Program-made: the position numbers and the translations under genes
The notes under the pieces: model-generated
Told to the model about the DNA's origin: nothing
What the model saw: only the letters and a program-made list of their open reading frames with translations
The model's database searches: none
From: Mucilaginibacter sp.
Lineage (GTDB): Bacteria; Bacteroidota; Bacteroidia; Sphingobacteriales; Sphingobacteriaceae
NCBI GenBank assembly: GCA_028287895.1
Contig: JAQBOV010000095.1
Coordinates: 1 to 63,456, forward strand
Direction: 5' to 3'
Length of the DNA stretch: 63,456 nt
Part shown: in pieces, positions 28,234 through 38,400 of the stretch
Layout of the letters: the number at the start of each line of letters is the position of its first letter
Numbering within the stretch: position 1 is the stretch's first letter

Positions 28234-28357
28234 TGATGCACTTCAATGTGTTTATTAATCAAATTTCTAAAAACAGCATCCTGGTTTTCTGACTAAGTAT
28301 TTACCTGGCTTACAGCTGAGCCGGATGCATTTATCATTATTTAAAAAATTTAATACA

Positions 28358-29254
28358 ATGAAAACAATATCAAAATATTTAACACTTACCGGCTTAACCG
28401 CAGTATTGTGTTTGTTTCTGGCCTTACCCGCTAATGCACAACATGGAGGTGGAGGAGGCGGTCATTTCGGCGGAGGCGCTCATTTCGGCGGAGGTGGCCA
28501 TTTCGCCGGTGGCGGTCATTTCGGCGGTGGCGCTCATTTCGCCAGTAGCGCTCATTTTGGCGGTGGCACTCATTCATCAGCCCGGGTATCGGTAAACATC
28601 CGTCCCGGTTCAGGGATTAGGGGCGTGCAACCTCACTCAGTCGGAATCCGCGGCAATGGGCCTGGTGTTTATGGACATGGCGGGCGGTACGGTCACTATG
28701 TTTGGGGCAGGCATGGTCATTATTTTTACAATAATGGCTATTACGGTAGTTTATACTATCCTATGCTGGGCCTTACTTTTGGATATTTGTCCGCCGGCTA
28801 TTATCCCTTTGACTGGGATGACAGTCAGTTTTACTTCAGTGATGGGTTTTACTACCAATATGATAACGACCAATATACCGTGGTCGAGCCTCCTTTAGGC
28901 GCCGCAATAAAAACGCTGCCGGCAAATGCCAAATCCACTCAGATCAATGGACAGCAGTATTATGAGTTGAATGGCGTTTATTACTTACCTGTTACGCAGG
29001 ATGACGGCTCTGTACAGTATCAAATTGAAGGTAAAGACGGCAAGTTAAGTACAGATACCACCGGCGCTAAGACGGTTGTGCCAAAAGTAGGTAATATGGT
29101 TACTAAACTGCCAGCTGACTGCAGAAAAATCGACCTCAATGGGGATACTTTTTTTGTATCTGAAGATGGGATATATTACCAGCAAGTTAAAGACAGCGAT
29201 AATAAAACAGCCTATAAAATTGTAGCGCTTGAATTAGCTGCATCGGGCAAATAG
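28358..29254 (+). CDS. Secreted Gly/His-rich protein (DUF6515-like)
   Basis: The protein has a signal peptide MKTISKYLTLTGLTAVLCL ending at LPANAQ; I start it at ATG 28358 because this is the first ATG that begins a signal peptide (an earlier in-frame ATG is at 28325). After the signal come about eight HF-GG-type repeats (HFGGGAHFGGGGHF) encoded by 18-base tandem units, then a conserved C-terminal region typical of DUF6515 proteins. The role is unknown; it is probably a periplasmic or surface protein. Confidence 0.75.
   Translation: MKTISKYLTLTGLTAVLCLFLALPANAQHGGGGGGHFGGGAHFGGGGHFAGGGHFGGGAHFASSAHFGGGTHSSARVSVNIRPGSGIRGVQPHSVGIRGNGPGVYGHGGRYGHYVWGRHGHYFYNNGYYGSLYYPMLGLTFGYLSAGYYPFDWDDSQFYFSDGFYYQYDNDQYTVVEPPLGAAIKTLPANAKSTQINGQQYYELNGVYYLPVTQDDGSVQYQIEGKDGKLSTDTTGAKTVVPKVGNMVTKLPADCRKIDLNGDTFFVSEDGIYYQQVKDSDNKTAYKIVALELAASGK
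28440..28575 (+). repeat. Tandem 18-base repeats in Gly/His-rich region
   Basis: Roughly eight degenerate copies of an 18-base unit of the form GGCGGTGGCGCTCATTTC encode GGG-AHF or GGG-GHF blocks. Copy number could vary between strains through slippage. Confidence 0.6.
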
Positions 29255-29264
29255 CTAATATAAA

Positions 29265-29301
29265 CAATAAAGGGTTGGGTTAAACAGCCCTCCCTTTATT
29301 G
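29265..29301 (+). terminator. Terminator after Gly/His-rich gene
   Basis: The perfect 10-bp arms CAATAAAGGG and CCCTTTATTG begin 11 bases after the stop codon. The inner GGG and CCC extend the stem over a small loop. Confidence 0.7.
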
Positions 29302-29365
29302 CTTATTTACCGAATCTTGACTTGCTGCCTTTACTTGTGCTGCTGCCCGAAGTTCAGCGATTATT

Positions 29366-30046
29366 TTAGTTCATTATTATCTTATGGTCGCCCGGCTGAG
29401 GCACAATGCGCAGGTACGGTTTAATGATTTTAAAGCCTTCGGGATATTGCTTCATCGCCTCTTCATTGGATACTGCCGGAACAATGATCACGTCCTCGCC
29501 GTTCTTCCAGTTAACAGGTGTGGCCACTTTATGCTCGGCGGTCAACTGCATCGAATCCAGTACGCGCAATATCTCGTCAAAATTGCGGCCGGTTGTCATG
29601 GGGTAGGTCAGCATCAGTTTAATCCTTTTGTCGGGGCCTATGATAAATACCGAGCGTACGGTCTGGTTGGTAGCAGCTGTTCTGCCTTCCGATGTGCCTT
29701 GCTCTTCGGCAGGCAGCATATCATACAATTTGGCGATAGCCAGGCTGGGGTCGCCTATCATGGGAAAGTTCACGGCGTATCCCTGCGTTTCTTCAATATC
29801 TTTTGCCCATTCGGCATGACTCCCTACCGGATCCACACTTAAACCGATCACTTTGCAGTTGCGCTGCGCAAACTCAGGTGCAAGCCTGGCCATGTAGCCC
29901 AGCTCGGTAGTGCAAACCGGCGTGAAATCTTTTGGGTGCGAAAAAAGAATTGCCCATCCGTTGCCTATCCATTCGTGAAAATTGATGGTGCCCTGGGTAG
30001 TTTCTGCCTGAAAATCCGGGGCGATGTCTCCTAATCTGATACTCAT
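29366..30046 (-). CDS. 1-Cys peroxiredoxin (Prx6 type)
   Basis: This 226-residue peroxiredoxin has the peroxidatic Cys 45 in HPKDFTPVCTTELGY and the resolving-region Arg in VRSVFIIGPDKRI. The C-terminal extension (VNWKNGEDVIIVPAVS) is that of Prx6-type 1-Cys enzymes. It reduces hydrogen peroxide and alkyl hydroperoxides in the cytosol. It stands alone, convergent with the terminator of the preceding gene. Confidence 0.93.
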   Translation of the reverse strand: MSIRLGDIAPDFQAETTQGTINFHEWIGNGWAILFSHPKDFTPVCTTELGYMARLAPEFAQRNCKVIGLSVDPVGSHAEWAKDIEETQGYAVNFPMIGDPSLAIAKLYDMLPAEEQGTSEGRTAATNQTVRSVFIIGPDKRIKLMLTYPMTTGRNFDEILRVLDSMQLTAEHKVATPVNWKNGEDVIIVPAVSNEEAMKQYPEGFKIIKPYLRIVPQPGDHKIIMN

Positions 30047-30347
30047 AACATTTAAATTTTTTAGCGGTTAAAAAATGATTTGATTAATTGTAAACAGACA
30101 CATACCGGCATCGGCAACTGGTGATCCCCAGGCTGCAAGCTCCCTTGTTTTTTCTCATCCTGAATTGTCACTGCCGGTTGTTTTGATATAACAAATATGC
30201 AATGCGGAAAAGGTTTTTATTTGTAATCAAAGTTACACATCGCTGTAACAAATTGTATATCATTGAGAAGTTTTATTTAGTTTTCTTGTCGGCCAGGGTG
30301 TTCAATCATCCCGTCCTTAAAATGGGCGGAGCTAATCGCCGATTCCC

Positions 30348-30387
30348 GCGTCGACGCTGGAATATGGTTTAAGTTAAGCGTCGACGC
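30348..30387. repeat. Two GCGTCGACGC palindromes
   Basis: The 10-base palindrome GCGTCGACGC occurs twice, at 30348-30357 and 30378-30387, exactly 30 bases apart centre to centre (about three helical turns). It could be part of a dispersed repeat or a binding site. Confidence 0.4.
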
Positions 30388-30404
30388 CTAACCTGGCGGT
30401 CTGT

Positions 30405-30515
30405 TTTTGTCTGACCAGGATTCATAGGATTAAAAGATTATAGGATTTTTGTTTGACTATATTATTATTTTAATTTTATCATCCTAAAATCTTAAAAGTC
30501 ATAGTTCAGACAAAA
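30405..30515. repeat. Intergenic imperfect palindrome flanked by TTTTGTCTGA
   Basis: The perfect arms TTTTGTCTGA and TCAGACAAAA bound 111 bases with inner partly complementary sequence (GGATTAAAAGAT against ATCTTAAAAG and AGGAT against ATCCT). It looks like one of the dispersed repeats common between Bacteroidota genes. Confidence 0.6.
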
Positions 30516-30698
30516 TAAACATCGTAACGCTAATAGTGAACATTTTCAATTTTGGCAGCAAGGCAACCATCTTACTGAACGATGGAGCAACGCAGTAATG
30601 GGGTGTTAAGCTGAAAGCTTAACTTAGGTAACTACGAGTTACACTGTACTAAATTCGCAGGAGCGAAGCGCACATACACATTTAAAAGGATACAGCAC

Positions 30699-30971
30699 AT
30701 GACAGTAAACGAATTGTATATTAAACTTAAAGGGTTAGGCATACCCGACAACAGGTATTACCTGCATGGGCTTTATGGCTCAACCAATGATGATGACAAA
30801 CTTGCTTTAGTCATAAAAAAAGGAATACATACTATTGAATATGAAGTGTACTACAAGGAGAGAGGTGAAAAACATTCAGTAAAAGTATTTGCCACAGAGA
30901 ATGATGCCTGTCAATACGTATATAAACGATTAAGGGAAAATAAGGAAATAGAAGATAAATATTCAAAATGA
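30699..30971 (+). CDS. Small immunity-like protein (possible Imm59 relative)
   Basis: This 90-residue protein has the pattern of Imm59-type immunity proteins: an N-terminal helix with a GIP-Y motif (LKGLGIPDNRYYLHG), a YYKERG strand and an ATENDACQYVYKRL helix. That likeness comes from memory of the family and is tentative. No toxin gene is adjacent, so if the assignment is right it is an orphan immunity gene kept after loss of its toxin, as often seen next to polymorphic-toxin loci. The base composition is AT-rich compared with neighbouring housekeeping genes. Confidence 0.5.
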   Translation: MTVNELYIKLKGLGIPDNRYYLHGLYGSTNDDDKLALVIKKGIHTIEYEVYYKERGEKHSVKVFATENDACQYVYKRLRENKEIEDKYSK

Positions 30972-31061
30972 AATTTGCCACACCCCTGCATACTCGCGCC
31001 AGGTTGGGGCGGATGGTTGTAAGTTATATTTGAAATTATTATCTTTAAAAAACCCTGTCCA

Positions 31062-31241
31062 ATGCTCTCTTTTGTTATTTGGCTTTTTTCTATCCGACAA
31101 TGCGCATATATGGGGTCCCGGCGTGTCATAGGAACGTTCGATGGCCTGTTACTGGGAGTTTTTTTCAGTTACTTCGGAATATTACTTATTCTATTGTCAA
31201 GAAAAATTATTGATAATAAGAACACAGTTTTGAAAATGTAG
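31062..31241 (+). CDS. Small membrane protein, 59 residues
   Basis: A complete 60-codon frame reads MLSFVIWLFSIRQCAYMG, then a basic turn (SRRVIG), a long hydrophobic helix (LLLGVFFSYFGILLILL) and a charged tail ending KNTVLKM. The pattern of SRR-IG followed by one helix resembles small conserved Bacteroidota membrane proteins. It is followed at once by a perfect hairpin (31254-31274). Its function is unknown. Confidence 0.5.
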   Translation: MLSFVIWLFSIRQCAYMGSRRVIGTFDGLLLGVFFSYFGILLILLSRKIIDNKNTVLKM

Positions 31242-31253
31242 GCTTTTAAACTT

Positions 31254-31274
31254 GCGCTCATTTACAATGAGCGC
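31254..31274 (+). terminator. Terminator-like hairpin after small membrane protein gene
   Basis: GCGCTCATT and AATGAGCGC are perfect 9-base arms with loop TAC, 12 bases after the stop codon. A related AAACTTGCGCTC sequence occurs near 10303, so it may also be part of a dispersed repeat. Confidence 0.5.
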
Positions 31275-31313
31275 TTAAATTGGTATGGCGATTGCATCGC
31301 TTTTAAACCGGCA

Positions 31314-31376
31314 TCACAGATGCGAAACCATGTTAAGCACTCGTGGCAGACTGGTTTCCAGCCATGCTTTTATCAT
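31314..31376 (-). pseudogene. N-terminal remnant of AbiEii-type toxin
   Basis: The ATG of this frame overlaps the TGA of the antitoxin-like gene (ATGA), the normal arrangement of abiEi-abiEii pairs. It begins MIKAWLE, a typical start for AbiEii/AbiGii toxins, but leaves homology after seven codons and stops after 20. The rest of the toxin has been deleted. Confidence 0.6.
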
Positions 31377-32017
31377 AAGCTATTGATCATTTTAATAATC
31401 ATTTGTAAGCTTCCCCTTTTGGGAGCATCAGATAACCATCCATTCATCATTTTAGTATTAAATTCTTTTAATGCGTCTTCCTCCATTCTCAAATCATTCA
31501 CCAGGTAATTTCTGGCATAGCTAGCGCTTCTTAAGATCAATCCTGATGTACTTATGATCTTATCACATAAAGCTTTTTCAGGGGTTGCGATAATTGCGAA
31601 TTGCTCATTAGAGAGCTCAACCATGTTAAGGCCAAAAGAATAATATGGTAAAGGTAAATGCACATAGGTAAATAAGCCTATAGGCGTACTAAACTCCCGC
31701 GATGCTTTGGTGGTCATTGAGGTGATCGTATAAACACGTTCAGGTATCAAACCGTAATACGACAGGGCTGTGTCTATTGATACATAGCTGGGACCAAGGA
31801 GGTGATTAGCCAGCAAAGCATTTTCAGGTCTTCCCGAACGTGCTTTAGGGCCGGCTATATAAAAACCTTTTTTTATCGATTCTAAAATACCTTCTGATTT
31901 CAACGCATTTATCTTGTCATTAGGTCTTTTATAGCCCTTTAACCACGACTTCAAAAGCTGGTGGGTGATGGGTTGGTTCGAATACTTGGCTATGGTTTGA
32001 TTTATATCCATATTCAA
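31373..32017 (-). CDS. Orphan AbiEi-family antitoxin
   Basis: This 214-residue protein has the AbiEi (COG5340-type) arrangement: an N-terminal DNA-binding part (about 1-60, INALKSEGILESIKKGFYI) and the conserved middle LANHLLGPSYVSIDTALSYYGLIPE followed by the C-terminal FAIIATPEKALCDKI motif. Characterised AbiEi proteins repress their own operon and neutralise the AbiEii nucleotidyltransferase. Here the toxin gene survives only as 20 codons, so the antitoxin is an orphan. A perfect 16-bp inverted repeat lies 10 bases upstream of its start. It is of a different subfamily from the antitoxin at 11781-12401. Confidence 0.83.
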   Translation of the reverse strand: MNMDINQTIAKYSNQPITHQLLKSWLKGYKRPNDKINALKSEGILESIKKGFYIAGPKARSGRPENALLANHLLGPSYVSIDTALSYYGLIPERVYTITSMTTKASREFSTPIGLFTYVHLPLPYYSFGLNMVELSNEQFAIIATPEKALCDKIISTSGLILRSASYARNYLVNDLRMEEDALKEFNTKMMNGWLSDAPKRGSLQMIIKMINSL

Positions 32018-32027
32018 GTGTAAAAAA

Positions 32028-32066
32028 TTAATAAGATAATCGAAAAAAAATCGATTATCTTATTAA
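32028..32066 (-). promoter_or_regulatory. Perfect 16-bp inverted repeat at the orphan antitoxin start
   Basis: TTAATAAGATAATCGA (32028-32043) and TCGATTATCTTATTAA (32051-32066) are exact complements around a run of seven A. The element ends 10 bases upstream of the antitoxin ATG. It fits an autorepressor operator; an AT-rich terminator is the alternative. Confidence 0.6.
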
Positions 32067-32170
32067 AAATACACATATCCTTAAACTCAGTTGATCGAAT
32101 AACCAAAGCTAAACTCATAATTATTGAATCGCTATTGTGGATTTTAATAAAATAAAAGCCTCCACAAAAA

Positions 32171-32199
32171 AACGCCCGGTGATTACTCGCCCGAACGTT
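32171..32199 (-). terminator. Terminator after atpC
   Basis: On the minus strand AACG-TT-CGG and CCG-GG-CGTT form an interrupted stem followed by a run of seven T, 24 bases beyond the atpC stop. Confidence 0.5.
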
Positions 32200-32222
32200 C
32201 TTTTTTAAATGTGGTATTTTGG

Positions 32223-32474
32223 TTACTGGCGGGGCGTAATGCCTTCGGCCAGTACCATCACTTTGTTGTTCAATACTTCAACCACGCCGCCTTGTATCAG
32301 GTACACTTCTTCTTTACCGCCGCCGCGTACGGTTAGTTTACCGTCTTCGAGGGTGGAGATAAGCGGGGCATGGTGGTTCAATACCTCAAATGAGCCCATC
32401 GTACCCGGCAGACTTACGGAGTTAACCTCGCCTTCGAATACTTTTTTATCGGGAGTTAGGATCTCTAATTGCAT
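32223..32474 (-). CDS. atpC: F1 ATP synthase epsilon subunit, short form
   Basis: This 83-residue protein is the N-terminal beta-sandwich domain of the epsilon subunit (MQLEILTPDKKVFEGEV; GSFEVLNHHAPLISTLEDG). The C-terminal two-helix domain of the usual 130-140-residue form is absent. That domain inhibits ATP hydrolysis in other bacteria, so this enzyme must be controlled differently; a short epsilon is also known in other Bacteroidota. It follows atpD after 97 bases of repeat-rich spacer. Confidence 0.93.
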   Translation of the reverse strand: MQLEILTPDKKVFEGEVNSVSLPGTMGSFEVLNHHAPLISTLEDGKLTVRGGGKEEVYLIQGGVVEVLNNKVMVLAEGITPRQ

Positions 32475-32571
32475 TGCTTTTTATGTTTGATATTTTAGCG
32501 CCAAGAGTCAGCAACCAGGAGCCAACATCGCTTTTAAACGGTCCTGGCTCTTGGTTCTTGCATCCTGGTTC

Positions 32572-34092
<1,521 letters not shown>

Positions 34093-34148
34093 TTAAAAGA
34101 ATTTGTAAATGAAATGGTACCCTATAAAATGCTTTTGTTTTAGAGCCG

Positions 34149-34179
34149 CAAAGCTAAGATTTTTCGGTAAATATTTAAA
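34149..34179 (-). promoter_or_regulatory. Promoter of atpD
   Basis: On the minus strand TTTA (34179-34176), a 19-base spacer and TAGCTTTG (34156-34149) match the Bacteroidota consensus TTTG-N19-21-TAnnTTTG with one mismatch. The predicted start of transcription lies about 65 bases before the ATG. Confidence 0.6.
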
Positions 34180-34214
34180 TAGTAGTTTCAAATATTTTTA
34201 GCCGGTGAGGATCA

Positions 34215-34273
34215 GACCATAGCCGGTGGTGAATAGTCCATGGTAAATAACCGGAAAACTATTGGCTATGGTC
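34215..34273 (-). terminator. Inverted repeat between quinone oxidoreductase and atpD
   Basis: GACCATAGCC (34215-34224) and GGCTATGGTC (34264-34273) are perfect 10-base arms. The pair lies downstream of the quinone oxidoreductase stop (minus strand) and upstream of the atpD promoter; it could terminate the former. A related GGTCATTAGTCCATGGTC pattern occurs at about 16160. Confidence 0.5.
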
Positions 34274-34301
34274 CGTTCATTAAGAACATAAAACACAAAA
34301 C

Positions 34302-35288
34302 TCAGGAATCAAAACGCAGCACGAGCTTCCCTATATGGTCATTGCGTTCCATCAGCTGATGCGCGTTTGCCGCATGCAGCGCGGTGAAAACCGAATAAAC
34401 GACGGGCTTTATCTTCTTTGATGCCAGCAAGGGCCAGATACGTTTTTCGAGGTTTCGGGCGATTGCACTTTTAAAGGCAATTTCCCTTGAGCGAAGCATC
34501 GAGCCGGTAATGATCAGTCTTTTGCGCATTACCAGGGAAAGATCAACCTGTACGTCCTTTCCCTTGATGGCGTTGATCATCACTAACCGTCCTTCGTCGG
34601 CCAGCGACTGGAGGTTGCAGGGCGTATAATTACCGCCGACCATGTCCAGTATCACATCAACGCCCCGGTTATTGGTTAGCCGGGCTATCGTTGCGGTGAA
34701 ATCTTCGGTATTATAATTGATGGCCTTTGCAGCGCCCAATTCTTCACAGAATTTGCATTTCTCGTCTGATCCGGCAGTTGCATATACCGTGCTGCCCAAT
34801 GCAGTGGCCATTTGTATGGCAGCAACCCCAATACCACTTGATCCGCCGTGCACCAGCAGGCTTTCGCCCGGTTGTAGTTTACCCTGGTCAAATACATTGG
34901 TCCATACGGTAAAAAAGGTTTCGGGCAGGGAAGCTGCTTCAATAAATGTAAAGCTATCGGGCACGGGCAGGCACTGCCCTTCGGGAACGCTGCAATAGGT
35001 GGCATAACCACCGCCGTATACCAGCGCACAAACTTTGTCGCCGGTCTGCCAGCGGATGACATCGGCTCCCGTCTCGACAACCGTTCCGGCGATTTCCAAC
35101 CCCGGAATATCCTCGGGTGCGCCTGCCGGAGGAGGATAATTGCCTTTGCGCTGAAATATATCAGGCCTGCTGATGCCTGCTGCCGCTACTTTTACCAATA
35201 CTTCATTTGCTGCAAAGGAGGGCCTGGGCCTTTCCATCAATTGCAAAACTTCCGGGCCGCCGGGATGGGTGATCACTACTGCTTTCAT
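34302..35288 (-). CDS. NAD(P)H quinone oxidoreductase (zinc-free MDR family)
   Basis: This 328-residue cytosolic enzyme resembles TP53I3/QOR-type quinone reductases. The N-terminal GroES-like domain includes PGLEIAGTVVETG, and the Rossmann domain has the GGSSGIGVAAIQMA nucleotide-binding loop near residue 145. The catalytic zinc Cys/His ligands of alcohol dehydrogenases are absent. The substrate is inferred from the family only. Confidence 0.88.
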   Translation of the reverse strand: MKAVVITHPGGPEVLQLMERPRPSFAANEVLVKVAAAGISRPDIFQRKGNYPPPAGAPEDIPGLEIAGTVVETGADVIRWQTGDKVCALVYGGGYATYCSVPEGQCLPVPDSFTFIEAASLPETFFTVWTNVFDQGKLQPGESLLVHGGSSGIGVAAIQMATALGSTVYATAGSDEKCKFCEELGAAKAINYNTEDFTATIARLTNNRGVDVILDMVGGNYTPCNLQSLADEGRLVMINAIKGKDVQVDLSLVMRKRLIITGSMLRSREIAFKSAIARNLEKRIWPLLASKKIKPVVYSVFTALHAANAHQLMERNDHIGKLVLRFDS

Positions 35289-35489
35289 TTGGCTAACATA
35301 TTAGTATTAGTACAAACTGAAATGCGCAAGGGATGTTTGCCGGTATAATTGACGGCCCGGTTTTACATTTCAGACTTTCGTTAAACGATAAGACCATAAC
35401 AACCTTTGAGGTTTTTTTTCGTATAAATTACTTAATGATACAATAGCTGCGCTCTGTGCCAATTATAATCTGATTTGATTTGTTGTTGA

Positions 35490-38400
35490 ATGATTAAGAT
35501 ACCCCCGATAGCCAGGATTTGGATAGTGAGTTTAACTATCCTTTTAGGCTCACTGCTGCCACTTTTTTGTTCTGCCCAGAAACTGAGCCTCAACTTTGAG
35601 CATTTTGGAACCAAGGAAGGATTATCTCAAGTTAACGTCAACTGCATTATCCAGGATAGCCGTGGTTTTATGTGGATTGGCAGCCGTAACGGTCTGAACA
35701 GGTATGATGGTTACAAATTCATCACTTATCGTTATGCACCACAGGATGAAAACAGTTTAAGCAATAATATGATCACCGACCTGGTAGAAGATACCGGAGG
35801 TAATATCTGGGTTGCTACGGCAAACGGCTTAAACTGCTACGAACGAAAAACGGGCATTCTTACCCGATACATGCATGATGATCATCATATCAATAGCCTG
35901 GCCGACAACATAATTAACCGGCTGGCACTGGATAATGATGGTTCGCTGTGGATAGCCACTCAAAATGGCGGCCTGGATCGCCTGGACCTGAAAAGAAAAA
36001 TATTTACCCATCACGCTCATTCTGATAACACCAGCGGCACTGTCAATGATAATAATGTACGCACCGTTTATAAGGACTCGCAGGGCGAGTTATGGATAGG
36101 AACAGCAAGCGGCGGTTTAAGTCTTTATGATCGCAAAAGCAACACCTTCTGTGCGTTCCCTTTCCTGGACCCCAAAACTCATAGGCCCTCGGGACAGAAT
36201 GCGCTCAGCATAACCGAAAACAGCAAACATGAGTTATGGATCGGTACCCAGGAAGACGGGCTGTATCTGTTCAACGAACAGGACAAGACTTTTAAGCGTT
36301 TTACACATAAACAGGATTCGGATAATACCATCTCGAGCAATACGATCTACAGTTTGATAAAAGATAAGGACGGCAACCTGTGGATCGGTACCGAGAATGG
36401 GGGGCTTTCGGTATGGGATGTTAAACGCAAAAAATTCTATAATTACCTGCATGATGAAGTTGATGGAAACAGCATCAACGGGAATTCTATTTATGGGATC
36501 TGCAGGGACAGGTCGGGCAATATGTGGCTGGGGGCTTTTAGCGGTGGTGTTAACCTGTTTAAAAAGTCAACTTCAAGCTTTACTTCATACCGGCATAATT
36601 CTTTGCCCAATAGTTTGTCGAACAACTTTGTACTTTCATTATTTGAAGACAAGGATAAAAATATCTGGGCAGGAACAGACGGGGGCGGCCTGAATAAATT
36701 TGATCCAGAGGAGGGCACCTTTCGGTCCTATAAACAGAAGTCAGGCAGCGGGAAAGGCCTTTCGGGCAATTACGTGCTGGTGTTAGACCAGGACGACCAG
36801 GGCAATATATGGGCAGGTACCTGGGGTAATGGCATCACGGTCATCAATCCTGAAAACGGCCGCTGCAGCTACTTTAACAGAGATGCCGCCGGCTCGCATA
36901 AATTGGGCAGCAATAATGTATATAACCTGATACAAACCCGTGATAAAAAAATATGGATCGCTGTGTTCGGGGCAGGATTGGATTGTTATGATAAAAGAAC
37001 AAATACCATAAAGTACTATACCGCCGATTTAAAAAACCCTGAAAGCATCAGCAGCAACTACATTTATGCTTTACATGAAGACAAAAAAGGGCGCCTGTGG
37101 ATAGGCACATCTGATGCTGGCCTGGAGCTTATGGATCGTAAAAGCAATAACTTTACTCATTTTAAGCATGATGAAAAAAAGAACAGCATCAGCAATAACA
37201 GCATAACGGATATATTTGAAGACGGCAAAGGTCACTTGTGGCTGTGCACCCTTTCGGGCCTGAATTATTTTGACCCTGCAACTAAACATTTTACGGTATT
37301 TACCAAAAAGGACGGGCTGTCAAGTGATATTACCTATGCCGTAAAACAGGACGGTCAGGGGAAGCTTTGGATCAGTACCAACAATGGCCTTTGCCGGTTG
37401 GACCCGCTTACCGGCAGGTTTAGCAATTACACAACTGAGGACGGATTACAAGGGGATGAGTTTAAACCGCATTCAGCCCTGGCGACAAGTAACGGGGAAT
37501 TATATTTCGGAGGGATCAACGGGTTTAATGCCTTTTATCCTGAGCAGATATTAAAGCCCGCCGCTCTATCGCCGGTACTGATCACCGGTATCCAGGTAGA
37601 CAATAAGGCTCTGGCTATCGCCAAGAACAGCCGGGACCCCTCACCGCTCAAGCAGGATATTGCCGACACCAGGTCTATCACTTTATCCTACAAGCAATCC
37701 ATGGTTTCCCTGGAATTTGTCTCGCTGGATTTTGGATCGGCGAATAAAAAGGAATATGCCTATAAGCTGGAAGGTTTTGACACCGAATGGATCTATGTGG
37801 GCAGCAGGAACACGGCATCCTATACCAACCTTCCGCCGGGTCGGTATTCATTTATGGTGAAGTGCCGCAACAATGCGGGCTTGTGGTCGCCGGTTAAAAA
37901 TAAACTGCAAATTATTATTGTTCCTCCCCTGTGGCTTACATGGTGGTTCAAAATCCTGGCAGCCGGCTTTTTTGCAGGAGCGATCTATTGTATTTTCAAA
38001 TATCGGATGCGTGCGATCAAACTGCAGCAACTCGTACTTGAAAAACTGGTGCAGGAGCGCACTGAGCTTTTGGAACAAATGACCATTGATGAGCGCAAAT
38101 CGCGCCAGGAAGCAGAAAAAGCCAATCAGGCTAAAAGTGTTTTCCTGGCTACCATGAGCCATGAAATACGCACGCCGATGAATGGTGTCCTTGGTATGGC
38201 CACGCTTTTAAATGAAACTGAACTTAACGCTGAGCAACGGGAATATTCACAGACCATTCTGCATAGCGGGGAAGCATTACTGAACGTGATTAATGATATT
38301 CTCGACTTTTCAAAAATAGAATCGGGCAAAATGGAATTGGATACACATGACTTCGATTTGCGCAAATGTGTGGAGGAAGTAATGGATCTTTTTTCCGGAA

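Larger units (their letters stand above)
30047..30698. other. Repeat-rich stretch upstream of the immunity-like gene
   Basis: Besides the palindromes above, two small perfect hairpins lie just before the next gene: GTTAAGCT-GAA-AGCTTAAC at 30605-30623 and GTAACT-ACG-AGTTAC at 30628-30642. Their regular arrangement suggests a cassette boundary. No open frame is supported. Confidence 0.5.

Noticed and set aside
35401..35420. AACCT-TTG-AGGTT hairpin with T run before the sensor kinase gene
   Set aside because: It looks like a terminator on the plus strand but no plus-strand gene precedes it, so I do not list it as functional.
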